64,000 nt of DNA from JALORV01 sp963702595. GTDB taxonomy: Bacteria > Pseudomonadota > Gammaproteobacteria > Burkholderiales > Burkholderiaceae_F. The stretch spans positions 1-64,000 of the forward strand of contig CAVPDC010000004.1 in the NCBI GenBank assembly GCA_963702595.1. The letters are read 5' to 3'. Every line of letters begins with the position of its first letter. The stretch's first letter is position 1. Below are positions 8,164 to 17,100 of this stretch, one piece after another. Both the position numbers and the translations under genes were made by a program. Under the pieces are notes generated by a model that was given only the letters and a program-made list of their open reading frames with translations, was not told the DNA's origin and did not search any database.

Positions 8164-9381
8164 TCATCGATCGCACTCCCCGCCGATCATGTTGATCGAG
8201 CCAAAGGTCGGGATCAGGTCGGCCAGTTGGTAGCCGTCGAGCATGCGGTGCGCACCGCCCATGTGGACGAATGACGGCGACCGCACGTGCACCTTGTACG
8301 GCGTGCCGCTGCCGTCGCTGACCAGGAAGAATCCGAGTTCGCCGTTGGCACCCTCGTGCGCCACGTAGATTTCACCCGCTGGCACGCGCGGGCCATCCAT
8401 GATCAGCTTGAAGTGGTTGATCAGCGATTCGATCTCGCCGTAGACCAGCGGCTTCGGCGGTAGGGTGCAGCGGCGGTCGTCGACGTTGATCGGCCCCGCG
8501 GGCAGCATGTCGATTAGCTGGCGGATCATGTGCACGGATTCGTCCATCTCGCGCATGCGCACGTAGTAGCGATCGTAGTTATCGCCCTTGATGCCGACCG
8601 GCACCTCGAAGTCGAGCTCGGCATACGCGAGGTAGGGCGTGTCCTTGCGCAGATCGCGCGGGGCGCCGGTGGACCGAAGAATCGGTCCGGTGTATCCCCA
8701 GTGGATCGCGTCGGCCGTCGTCAGCACGCCGACGTCGCGCGTGCGGTCGATGAAGATGCGATTGCGGTCCACGAGGCCATGCACGCGGCCGATGAACTCC
8801 TCGTACTGGATCAGGATCTGCTCGAGCCGCTTGAGCCACCCGTCAGGCAGGTCGCGCGCCAGGCCGCCGATGCGGCCGAAGCTGTACGTCACGCGCGCAC
8901 CGGTCAGGTCGGCGATGTGCTCGTAGATGTAGTCGCGGATCATCACCAGGTACAGGAACGCGGTCATCGCCCCGAGTTCCATCAGCGTGGCCGCGATGCA
9001 GGTCAGGTGGTCCGCCAGCCGTGAGTACTCGGCGAGAAGCGTCCGCAGGTACTTAGTGCGCGGCGTGATCTCAACACCCATCAGCTGCTCGACCGCGTCG
9101 CAGTAGGCGAAGTCGTTGATCAGGGCCGAGCAGTAATTGAGCCGGTCAACGTACGGGATCAGGTTGTGCCAGGTGTGGTCCTCGCACTCCTTCTCGAAGC
9201 CGCGATGCAGGTAGCCGCAGTGCACGTCGGTGCGCAGGATCTTCTCGCCATCGAGCTCGGCAATGATCTGGATCGTGCCGTGCGTCGCCGGGTGTGACGG
9301 GCCGATGTTGACGATGACGGTGTCATCGCGCTGCGGCATGGTGAACGCCGGCCGAACGGGGTTGGGGATCTTCATGTCCAT
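8164..9381 (-). CDS. nuoD: NADH-quinone oxidoreductase subunit D
   Basis: Quinone-site 49-kDa-type subunit, 405 residues, evolutionarily related to [NiFe]-hydrogenase large subunits. Conserved segments are NIGPSHPATHGTIQIIAELD near residue 25 (quinone-pocket His), GYLHRGFEKECEDHTWHNLI near 56, YSFGRIGGLARDLP near 165 and the C-terminal GSINMIGGECDR. It forms the quinone-reduction site with NuoB and NuoH. It starts one base after the nuoC stop; nuoC and nuoD are separate genes here, not fused. Confidence 0.97.
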   Translation of the reverse strand: MDMKIPNPVRPAFTMPQRDDTVIVNIGPSHPATHGTIQIIAELDGEKILRTDVHCGYLHRGFEKECEDHTWHNLIPYVDRLNYCSALINDFAYCDAVEQLMGVEITPRTKYLRTLLAEYSRLADHLTCIAATLMELGAMTAFLYLVMIRDYIYEHIADLTGARVTYSFGRIGGLARDLPDGWLKRLEQILIQYEEFIGRVHGLVDRNRIFIDRTRDVGVLTTADAIHWGYTGPILRSTGAPRDLRKDTPYLAYAELDFEVPVGIKGDNYDRYYVRMREMDESVHMIRQLIDMLPAGPINVDDRRCTLPPKPLVYGEIESLINHFKLIMDGPRVPAGEIYVAHEGANGELGFFLVSDGSGTPYKVHVRSPSFVHMGGAHRMLDGYQLADLIPTFGSINMIGGECDR

Positions 9382-9382
9382 C

Positions 9383-9886
9383 TCAGCCCCTCGTCCTCTC
9401 CGACAGGTCGAACCCCTCGCGGTACGGCACGAGCGGCTGCTCGCCCAGCTTCGGGTAGTCCTTGCGCAGCGGGTAGCCGACGAAGCCTTCGTACAGCAGC
9501 AGTGGCCTCAGGTCGGCGTTGCCGTTGAAGCGAATGCCGTACATCTCGTGGCACTCGCGCTCCATGAAGGCCGCGGACCCGTAATGGCTCGTCAATGAAT
9601 CAACCACCGGATCGCTCTCGGGGACCTGCGTCTTGACGCGCACACGCACGCGATGCGTCGTCGAGTAGAAGTGCCAGACGACGTCGAAGCGCGGTTGCCG
9701 GCCGGGCCAGTCGATCGCCGTGACATCGAGCAGCATGTCGAACTTGCTCGCCGACTTCAGCGTCAGCACCAGCCCGGAAAGCGCGGCCGGAGCGATCTCG
9801 ACAACCAGGGTGCCGTGCGATACAGCGCTCGTGGTCGCAAGGCCTCCGAGCTGCGTCTGGATTGATTCGAAGATCAGCGTGCCCAT
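9383..9886 (-). CDS. nuoC: NADH-quinone oxidoreductase subunit C
   Basis: 30-kDa-type peripheral subunit, 167 residues. The family signature is the ERECHEMYGIRFNGNADLRP stretch near residue 110 followed by GYPLRKDYPKLGE. The start MGTLIFESIQTQLGG overlaps the nuoB stop by one base (TGATG). It stabilises the connection between the NADH module and the Q module. Upstream in-frame sequence is out-of-frame nuoB and was left out. Confidence 0.94.
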   Translation of the reverse strand: MGTLIFESIQTQLGGLATTSAVSHGTLVVEIAPAALSGLVLTLKSASKFDMLLDVTAIDWPGRQPRFDVVWHFYSTTHRVRVRVKTQVPESDPVVDSLTSHYGSAAFMERECHEMYGIRFNGNADLRPLLLYEGFVGYPLRKDYPKLGEQPLVPYREGFDLSERTRG

Positions 9887-10410
9887 CAGAAGTCCTTCGT
9901 CAGGATGATGTGCTTCTGACGCGCGATCTTGTCCTGCAGCTGCATGATGCCGTCGATGACGGTCTCCGGCCGCGGCGGACATCCCGGGATGTAGACATCG
10001 ACAGGAATGACGCGGTCGATGCCGGCAAGCGCCGCGTAGTTCTGATAGAAGCCGCCGCTGGTCGCGCACACGCCGAAGGCCATCACCCACTTCGGCTCGC
10101 ACATCTGCTCGTAGACCTTGAGCAGGATCGGCGCCTGTTTGTGCGTCACAGTGCCCACGACCATCAGCAGGTCTGACTGGCGTGGCGAGAAGCGCGGCAG
10201 CGCCGCGCCGAAGCGGTCGGTGTCGTACGGCGTGGAACTCACCGACATGAACTCCATCGCGCAGCAGGCAGTGACGAACGGGTAGGGAAACAGCGAAAAC
10301 TTTCGCGCCCAGCCGCAAAGCTCGTCCTTCTTCGTGGTCAGGTACTCGAACGCGGCGCTCTTGCCGCCGCCGGCAGGAGCGATCGGGATCGTTGGGTGGG
10401 CTGCGCTCAC
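9886..10410 (-). CDS. nuoB: NADH-quinone oxidoreductase subunit B ([4Fe-4S] N2)
   Basis: PSST-type subunit carrying cluster N2 next to the quinone, 174 residues from a GTG start that overlaps the nuoA stop by 4 bases (GTGA). The tandem cysteines TACCAMEF lie near residue 46, with further ligands in FGVCATSGG and IPGCPPRPE. The sequence around them (PYPFVTACCAMEFMSVSS, GVCATSGGFYQNYAALAG) differs from the common betaproteobacterial NuoB and resembles the alternative complex I of metal-reducing and nitrifying bacteria (recalled, not searched). Confidence 0.93.
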   Translation of the reverse strand: MSAAHPTIPIAPAGGGKSAAFEYLTTKKDELCGWARKFSLFPYPFVTACCAMEFMSVSSTPYDTDRFGAALPRFSPRQSDLLMVVGTVTHKQAPILLKVYEQMCEPKWVMAFGVCATSGGFYQNYAALAGIDRVIPVDVYIPGCPPRPETVIDGIMQLQDKIARQKHIILTKDF

Positions 10411-10772
10411 TCGGTCACCCCCTCCAGCAATCGAGCGCGGTAAACATAGAGCAGGATCAGCACCAGCAGCGCCATGAAGATGATGAACGTCACCAGCATC
10501 GTGCCGGTTACGGGCTGCGCGCCGAGCGCCCAGATGAATAGGAACACGGTCTCGAGATCGAACAGGATGAACACGATGGCCACCGCGTAGTACTTCGCTG
10601 GCACCGCCTTGACATTGCGCGGATCGACGGGCTCGACGCCGCATTCGAACGGTTCGAGCTTCACGGCGCTGTCCACGGGCTTGGGACCGAGCACCTTGTT
10701 GAGCGCCAGCATCAGCGCAACGAGTCCCAGGATCGCGATCATGTAGATCAGGAAGACGACATAGGGGTTCAT
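10407..10772 (-). CDS. nuoA: NADH-quinone oxidoreductase subunit A
   Basis: Small membrane subunit (ND3-like), 121 residues, three hydrophobic helices. It has the conserved loop FECGVEPVDPRNVKAVPAKY near residue 42, which carries the Cys of the active/deactive loop, followed by FILFDLETVFLFIWA. The start MNPYVVFLIYM is preceded by AGGAG. It lies only 31 bases after the malic enzyme stop, so both are probably on one transcript. Confidence 0.95.
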   Translation of the reverse strand: MNPYVVFLIYMIAILGLVALMLALNKVLGPKPVDSAVKLEPFECGVEPVDPRNVKAVPAKYYAVAIVFILFDLETVFLFIWALGAQPVTGTMLVTFIIFMALLVLILLYVYRARLLEGVTE

Positions 10773-10803
10773 TGCGGGGGTTCTCCTGCGCGGCGTCGAC
10801 CTG

Positions 10804-12477
10804 TCATGCCACGTAGCTCGGGTACTCGGGCTGATACATCGTGGCCCGGATGAATTCCGCCAGATCGCCGGGGCGATCGACGCCCGCCAGTCCATCCCGG
10901 TACGCGACCTCGGCCACCGCCACCGCTACACATAGCGACGCCGAGCGGATCGCCTGCAACGGCGGATAGAGACTTCCCTGGTCCAGGTCGGACGTCGTTA
11001 CCGTCTCCGCCAGTGCCCGCGCCGCCGCCATGAACATATCGTCGGTCACGCGCGTCGCGCCGATCGCGACGACACCCAAGCCGACGCCGGGAAAAATGTA
11101 CGAGTTGTTGCCCTGGCGCGGCACAAAGCGGCGCCCCTTGTAGTTGACAGGGTCGAAGGGACTGCCGGAGGCAAAGAGCGCCCTTCCGCCCGACCACTCG
11201 TAGGCCTGCTCGGCCGTGCATTCGGCGCGCGACGTCGGATTCGACAACGCGAACACGATCGGGCGCTCGTTCAGCTGGGTCATCACCTCGATGACCTCGC
11301 GCGTGAACGTGTTCGGCGTGGCGCCCACACCGATGATCGCCGTGGGCTTCAGCGCCTTCACAGCACCGATGAAGTCGTCCACCGGCGCGTGCGCATGCGC
11401 GTATGGCTTCTTGTGCTCGGCGAGATCCTTGCGCTCGGCCACGACGAGCCCCTTCGAGTCGACGAGCCAGCAGCGGCCGCGGGCGGCGCTCTCGCTCAGT
11501 CCGTCGGCGCGCATCGCCGCCACGAGCAGATCGGAAATTCCGGTCGCCGCCTCACCCGCGCCCAGGCACAGGAAGGTCTGCTCGCTCATCTTCTTCTTCG
11601 TGACGCGCAGTGCCGAAAAGATGCCGGCCACCGTCACGCTGGCCGTGCCCTGGATGTCGTCGTTGAACGAGCAGATGCGGTCGCGGTACTTCTGCAGCAG
11701 CCGGAACGCATTGTGGTTGGCGAAGTCCTCGAACTGCACCAGCACGCCCGGGAACACCGCCTGCGTCGCGTCGATGAACTCCTCGACCAGCTCGTCGAAC
11801 TCGGCGCCGACGAGGCGCTTGCGCCGGGTTCCGATGTAGAGCGGATCGGTGCGCAGCGCTTCGTTGTTCGTGCCGACATCCAGCATGACCGGCAGGCAGC
11901 GGCGCGGGTGCACGCCAGCACACGCGGTGTAGAGCGCCAGTTTGCCGATCGGGATGCCCATGCCGTTGGCGCCGAGGTCACCCAGCCCCAGGATGCGTTC
12001 GCCGTCAGTCACGACGATGATCGCGGCTTCCTTGTAAGGCCAGTTGTTGAGCACCTGCTGGATGCGCCCGCGGTCCGCCGCGCTGACGTAGAGGCCGCGC
12101 GGACGACGGTAGATGTGGCCGAACTGCTCGCACGCCAGCCCCACGGTCGGCGTGTAGATAATCGGCATCATCTCGTCCGGATTCTCGAGGATGACGCGGT
12201 AGAACAGCGCCTCGTTCCGGTCCTGCAGCGACTCGAGCATGATGTACTTGGCGAGATTCGTCTGCAGCCGCCGGAAGTTCTCCAGCACGCGCGTGACCTG
12301 CTCTTCCTGCGTCGAGATGTGCGGCGGCAGCAGCCCGCGCAGTCCCAGCATGTCGCGTTCGCCTTCCGAAAACGCCGTGCCCTTGTTCAGCGTCGGATCG
12401 CGCAGGAGCGCAGTGCCGCGCGGAAACCACTCCGGCAGCGGGGGGGGCAGGACTCGCTGAGTTCGCCGTTGCGGCAT
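10804..12477 (-). CDS. maeA: NAD-dependent malic enzyme
   Basis: Oxidative decarboxylation of malate to pyruvate, CO2 and NADH, in the cytoplasm. It has 557 residues, close to E. coli MaeA/SfcA. Family marks include MMPIIYTPTVGLACEQFG near residue 104, the lysine-containing RILGLGDLGANGMGIPIGKL near 160, the metal-binding FEDFANHNAF and CSFNDDIQGTASVTVAG around 245-280, and the nucleotide-binding FLCLGAGEAATGISDL near 308. It lies 31 bases upstream of nuoA, an unusual position that would couple NADH production to complex I. The N-terminus is a proline-rich leader; the start is weakly supported by a ribosome site, so a later start is possible. Confidence 0.93.
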   Translation of the reverse strand: MPQRRTQRVLPPPLPEWFPRGTALLRDPTLNKGTAFSEGERDMLGLRGLLPPHISTQEEQVTRVLENFRRLQTNLAKYIMLESLQDRNEALFYRVILENPDEMMPIIYTPTVGLACEQFGHIYRRPRGLYVSAADRGRIQQVLNNWPYKEAAIIVVTDGERILGLGDLGANGMGIPIGKLALYTACAGVHPRRCLPVMLDVGTNNEALRTDPLYIGTRRKRLVGAEFDELVEEFIDATQAVFPGVLVQFEDFANHNAFRLLQKYRDRICSFNDDIQGTASVTVAGIFSALRVTKKKMSEQTFLCLGAGEAATGISDLLVAAMRADGLSESAARGRCWLVDSKGLVVAERKDLAEHKKPYAHAHAPVDDFIGAVKALKPTAIIGVGATPNTFTREVIEVMTQLNERPIVFALSNPTSRAECTAEQAYEWSGGRALFASGSPFDPVNYKGRRFVPRQGNNSYIFPGVGLGVVAIGATRVTDDMFMAAARALAETVTTSDLDQGSLYPPLQAIRSASLCVAVAVAEVAYRDGLAGVDRPGDLAEFIRATMYQPEYPSYVA

Positions 12478-12499
12478 GGCTGGCGTTTCCGTGTTCGCT

Positions 12500-12515
12500 G
12501 CCTGATCAATCAGGC
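12500..12515. promoter_or_regulatory. Inverted repeat just upstream of the malic enzyme gene
   Basis: GCCTGAT-CA-ATCAGGC, a 7-bp perfect inverted repeat with a 2-bp centre, 23 bases before the malic enzyme start codon. It lies in the presumed 5' leader of the maeA-nuo transcript. It could be an operator for a dimeric regulator. There is no T-run, so it is not an obvious terminator. The regulator is unknown. Confidence 0.35.
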
Positions 12516-12715
12516 TCTTAGGTCAGCCGCGTTCCTGGCGCTGAAAGAGGCGGCCAGCCCTTAAGCGGGACAGGTCCGCACGGACTGGCATGACAACTCC
12601 GGGCTCCCGCTGCATCATGATCTCCATCGCTCCCGCTCGCCTCTCGTCGGGCGTTTCCCATGGCGCGCATCTGCAGCGCAGTGCGGCAACGCTACGGGGC
12701 CGTGGGAATAGCGGC

Positions 12716-12729
12716 TTGACACCTGTCAA
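12716..12729. promoter_or_regulatory. FNR/ANR-type box upstream of maeA-nuo
   Basis: TTGAC-ACCT-GTCAA, matching the FNR-family pattern TTGAY-N4-RTCAA. It sits in the 280-base gap between the ferredoxin stop and the malic enzyme start. If it acts as a class II site centred at -41.5, transcription would start near 12681 and leave a leader of about 200 bases. It matches the two boxes at 20865 and 20960, which supports one oxygen-responsive regulon. The alternative, a weak hairpin ending the ferredoxin operon, lacks a T-run. Confidence 0.6.
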
Positions 12730-12757
12730 AGGAGTGCGGCTTGTGTGAAGCGCGGCA

Positions 12758-13003
12758 TCAACCGTGTAGTCGTTCGTACTTTGCCTTGAGTTGCTCTTGC
12801 GTTTCCTTGTGGTTTGGATCCGGAATGATGCAATCCGCTGGACACACATCGATGCACTGCGGCGTCTCATGGGCACCAACACACTCGGTGCACTTGTCCG
12901 CATCGATCGTGTAGATCGGGCTGCCGACGCTGATCGCCTCGTTCGGGCACACCGGCTTGCAAGCGTCGCAGCCGGTACAATCGTCCACAATCAACAGGGC
13001 CAT
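12758..13003 (-). CDS. 2[4Fe-4S] ferredoxin, Allochromatium/YfhL type
   Basis: Cytoplasmic electron carrier, 81 residues. Cluster 1 is CTGCDACKPVCP (Cys 9, 12, 15, 19). Cluster 2 is the insertion-type C-x2-C-x8-C-x3-C (Cys 38, 41, 50, 54), followed by an extra Cys 58 and a C-terminal helix (KETQEQLKAKYERLHG). The loop and tail are typical of the low-potential Allochromatium-type ferredoxins. GGAGG precedes the start. As last gene of the nfnAB-nifJ operon it is the natural partner of the pyruvate oxidoreductase and NfnAB. Confidence 0.94.
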   Translation of the reverse strand: MALLIVDDCTGCDACKPVCPNEAISVGSPIYTIDADKCTECVGAHETPQCIDVCPADCIIPDPNHKETQEQLKAKYERLHG

Positions 13004-13051
13004 TCGTTCCTCCAGAATAGGTAAGGTGGATTGCCAGTTCGGGCATCCGGT

Positions 13052-14059
13052 CTAGGCGATCTCGCTCGTGTACGACTTCAACGCCTTCATGTAGTTGGCC
13101 CGCTCGAAGGCATCGGGATCCGGACAGGCCTGCTGGCTCAACGAACCTTTCATCTGCTCGACCGACAAGTACTCACGTTCGACCAGCCAGTCCGTGATGC
13201 CGCGCACGAGCGTGCCGATGTGGGCAGGCCCCATCTTCAACAGGCTGCTGGCCACCATCACGCAGTCGGCACCCGCCAACAGCAATTTCAGGATGTCTTC
13301 TGGCGTGTGGGCGCCGCCGGTGGCGGCCAGGCTCGCAAGCACGCGGCCGCGCAGGATCGCGATCCAGCGCAGCGCAAGCCGCAGTTCGTCGGAGGTGGAC
13401 AGGACCAGGTGCGGCGCGACTTCAAGTTCCTCGAGCTCGATGTCCGGCTGCATGAAGCGGTTGAACAGCACGAGGCCTGAGGCGCCGGCCTGCGTCAGGC
13501 GCTGCGCCATGTTGGCCATGGCGCTGAAGTACGGCGCCACCTTGACCGCGACCGGGATCTTCACTTCGTAGGCGACCGAACGCACCAGCTCGATGTAGCG
13601 CGCCTCGACCGCGGCGCTGGTGTCCTCGAGTTGGGTGGCGAGGAAGTAGACATTCAGCTCGATCGCGTCGGCGCCGGCGCTCTCGAACTGGCGCGCGATC
13701 TTGGTCCAGCCGCCGGGCGTATAGCCATTGAGGCTGGCGATTACCGGCACCTTAAGCGCGCGCTTGGCATCGGCAATCAGCGCCAAGTACCGGTCCGCGC
13801 TGCTCGCCTGCGATTGCGGCTCCGGGAAGAATCCGGTCGCCTCGGGCGACAGCTCCGCGCCATAGAGCATCAGGTTGTGGGTGGACATCTCCTCGTGCTC
13901 GAGCTGTTCCTCGAACAGCGAAGGCAGCACCACGGCGGCCGCGCCGGCCGCCTCCAGCCGCTTGAGGCTGTCGAGCGAGCCGGTCAGCGGCGAGGCGGCG
14001 GCGACGATCGGGTGCTTGAGCTCCAGGCCGAGGTAGCGGGTGCGAAGGTCGACGCTCAT
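13052..14059 (-). CDS. Dihydroorotate dehydrogenase-like flavoprotein next to PFOR
   Basis: TIM-barrel FMN enzyme of the class 1 dihydroorotate dehydrogenase family, 335 residues. Visible features are the N-terminal YLGLELKHPIVAAASPLTGS, the DAIELNVYF strand near 150, IPVAVKVAPYFS near 187, and the phosphate-binding LAATGGAHTPEDILKLLLAG near 265-285. It does not look like the PyrD of pyrimidine synthesis, and genes of this type are often found beside nifJ, as here (69 bases after it). The substrate is unknown. AGGAG precedes the start. It could link a small-molecule oxidation to ferredoxin or assist PFOR. Confidence 0.8.
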   Translation of the reverse strand: MSVDLRTRYLGLELKHPIVAAASPLTGSLDSLKRLEAAGAAAVVLPSLFEEQLEHEEMSTHNLMLYGAELSPEATGFFPEPQSQASSADRYLALIADAKRALKVPVIASLNGYTPGGWTKIARQFESAGADAIELNVYFLATQLEDTSAAVEARYIELVRSVAYEVKIPVAVKVAPYFSAMANMAQRLTQAGASGLVLFNRFMQPDIELEELEVAPHLVLSTSDELRLALRWIAILRGRVLASLAATGGAHTPEDILKLLLAGADCVMVASSLLKMGPAHIGTLVRGITDWLVEREYLSVEQMKGSLSQQACPDPDAFERANYMKALKSYTSEIA

Positions 14060-14128
14060 TGCGGTGTCTCCTGCGGTGCGGCTCGTCGTGCGTCCTTAGG
14101 TGCGGCGCGGGTCGGGGTCGGAAGGGGC

Positions 14129-17100
14129 TCAACCATCGGTCGACTCCCCTTGGACGCCAGGTGCCGTTGCGGCCGCCTCGGTCGGTGCGGTCTCGGCTTC
14201 GCTAGCGGCGGCGATCACGCGATGCACGCCGGCCACCTGTTCGTAGAATTGCCAGCGCGCGTCGGCCTCGGCCTGCGCCTGCTTGCCGAGCGCCTTGGCG
14301 CGCGCCGGATCGGCCTGCGCCAGCATCGCGAAGCGGCCTTCCTTCATCGTGAACTGGTCGAGCGCGATCGTGGGCTTGCGCGAGTCGAGCTTCAACGGCT
14401 GGTCGGCCCCGCCCATGCCCAGCCGCGGGTCATAGTGGTACAGCGTTAGGTAGCCGCTCTTGACTGCGTCGCGCTGATGGCTGAAGCCAGTGGTCATGTC
14501 GATGCCGTGCGCGATGCAGTGGCTGTAGGCAATGATCAGCGACGGCCCGTTCCACGCGGCCGCTTCCTGGAAGGTGCGCACCGTCTGCACCGGGTTGGCA
14601 CCCATTGCCACCTGCGCGACGTACACGTTGCCGTAGGCCATCGCGATCATGCCGAGGTCTTTCTTGCCGATCGCCTTCCCAGCGGCGGCGAACTTGGCCA
14701 CCGCGCCTCGCTGGGTCGACTTCGATGCCTGGCCGCCGGTGTTGCTGTAGACCTCGGTGTCGAGCACCAAGATGTTGACGTTGCGACCCGAGGCGAGCAC
14801 GTGGTCCAGCCCGCCGTAGCCGATGTCGTAGGCCCAGCCGTCGCCGCCCACGATCCACACGCTGCGCACCACGAGGCTGTCGGCCACCGCCAGCAGGCGC
14901 GCCGCTTCGGGCGTGCCAAGCTTCGGCAGGATGGCCTTCAGCTGTTTGACTCGTCCGCGCTGCGCCTTGATTTGCTCGTCGTTGTCCTGTGAGGCAGCTA
15001 GCAGCGAGTCCGCAAGTTGCGGCCCAATGCCGTCGCGCAACTGCGTGACCAGCAACTGCGCCAGGCCCTGTTGCGAATCGAGCGCGAGCCGCATGCCAAG
15101 GCCGAACTCGGCGTTGTCCTCGAACAGGCTGTTGGCCCACGTCGGTCCCTGCCCCTCGGCGTTCTTGGAGTACGGGGTCGTCGGCAGGTTGCCGCCGTAG
15201 ATCGACGAGCACCCGGTCGCATTGGCGATCACCAGGTGGTCGCCATACAACTGCGACAGCAGCTTCAGATACGGCGTCTCGCCGCAGCCGGAGCAGGCGC
15301 CCGAGTACTCGAACAGCGGCTTGCGCAATTGCGAGCCGCGCAGGCCGTCGATCTTGTCGAAGCTAGGCCGTACCTCGGGCAGGCTGAGGAAGAACTCGTA
15401 GTTGGCGCGCTCGAGCTCCAGGTGCTCGAGCTTGGGCGCCATGTTGATCGCCTTGTTCTTGACCGCGGTCTTGCTGCGCGTCGGGCACACGTCGACGCAG
15501 GCGCCGCAGCCGGTGCAGTCCTCGGGTGCGACCTGCAGCGAATAAAGCATGCCTTCGAGGCCGCTGCCGTCCTTGCGCGACCATGGCACCGCCTTGAAGC
15601 CCGGCGGCGCGTTCTTCATCTGCTCCGGCGTCAGCACGGTCTGGCGGATCGCGGCGTGCGGGCAGACCAGCGGGCAGATCGCGCACTGGGTGCAGATCGT
15701 CTGGTCCCAGATCGGGATCTCCTGCGCGATGCTGCGCTTCTCCCACTGCGTCGTGCCGGTCGGGAAGGTGCCGTCCACCGGCAGCGCGGACACCGGCAAC
15801 AGGTCGCCCTTGCCGTCCATCATCATGGCCGTCACGCGCTGCACGAAGTCTGGGGCCGCCTTCGGAACGATCGGGCGGCGCGACACGAGCGAATCGACCC
15901 GGTCGGGCACGTTGACCTCGGCCATGGCCGCGAGCGAGCCGTCGACCGCCGCGAAGTTACGCGCGAGCACGGTCTCGCCGCGCTTGCCGTAGGTCTTGCG
16001 GATGGCGTCCTTGATCTTGGCAATGGCCTCGTCGCGCGGCAGCACGCCAGAGATCGCGAAGAAGCAGGCCTGCGTCACCGTGTTGATGCGGCCGGCCAGC
16101 CCCGCCTCGCGCGCGACCGCCAGCGCGTCAACCACGTAGAACTTCAGCTGCTTGTCGATGATCGACTGCTGCGCCTCCCGCGGCAGCTTGGCCCAGACCT
16201 CCGTCGCCAGGTAGGGGCTGTTCAGCAGGAAGGTGGCGCCGGGCCGCGCAAGTTCGAGGACGTCGAGCCTCTCCATGAACTCGAACTGGTGGCAGGCGAC
16301 AAAATCGGCCTGCCCGATCAGGTACGCCGATTCGATCGGCTCCGGGCCGAAGCGCAGGTGCGATACGGTGATCGCACCCGACTTCTTGCTGTCGTAGACG
16401 AAGTAGCCCTGCGCGTGTAGCGGCGTGCTCTCGCCGATGATCTTGACGGTGTTCTTGGTCGCGCCCACCGTGCCGTCGGCGCCAAGTCCGTAGAACACCG
16501 CGCGCGTGACGCCCGCCGCTTCGGTCACGAAGTCGGGATCCCACTTTAGCGAAAGGCGAGTGACGTCGTCGAGGATGCCGACGGTGAAGTGGCGCTTCGG
16601 CTGCGTTTGCTTCAGTTCGTCGAGCACGGCCTTCGCCATCGCCGGCGTGTACTCCTTCGAGGACAGTCCGTAGCGACCGCCGATCACGCGCGGCAAAGGC
16701 ATGTCCTGCGGCCAGCCTTCGGCGAGTGCTGTCACGACGTCCTGGTATAGCGGTTCGCCGACAGCACCCGGCTCCTTCGTGCGGTCGAGCACGGCGATGC
16801 ATTTAACGGTCTTCGGGAGCGCGGCGACAAACGCCTGGACGTCGAACGGCCGATACAGGCGCACCGTTACGATGCCGACTTTCTCGCCTGCGGCAGCGAG
16901 TTTCGCCACCGCCTCGCGTGTCGCACCGACCCCGGACCCCATCTGCACGATCACGCGCTCGGCGTCCGGCGCGCCCGCATACCAGAACAGGCTGTAGCGA
17001 CGTCCCGTGACCTTGTAGAAACGATCCATCGCCTCGACGACTGTGCCAGGCACGGCGTCGTAGAACGAGTTGCACGCCTCGCGCGCCTGGAAGAACACGT

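Noticed and set aside
12716..12729. Rho-independent terminator for the ferredoxin operon
   Set aside because: The 14-bp palindrome has no T-run, short arms, and matches the FNR-box pattern seen twice more in the window.
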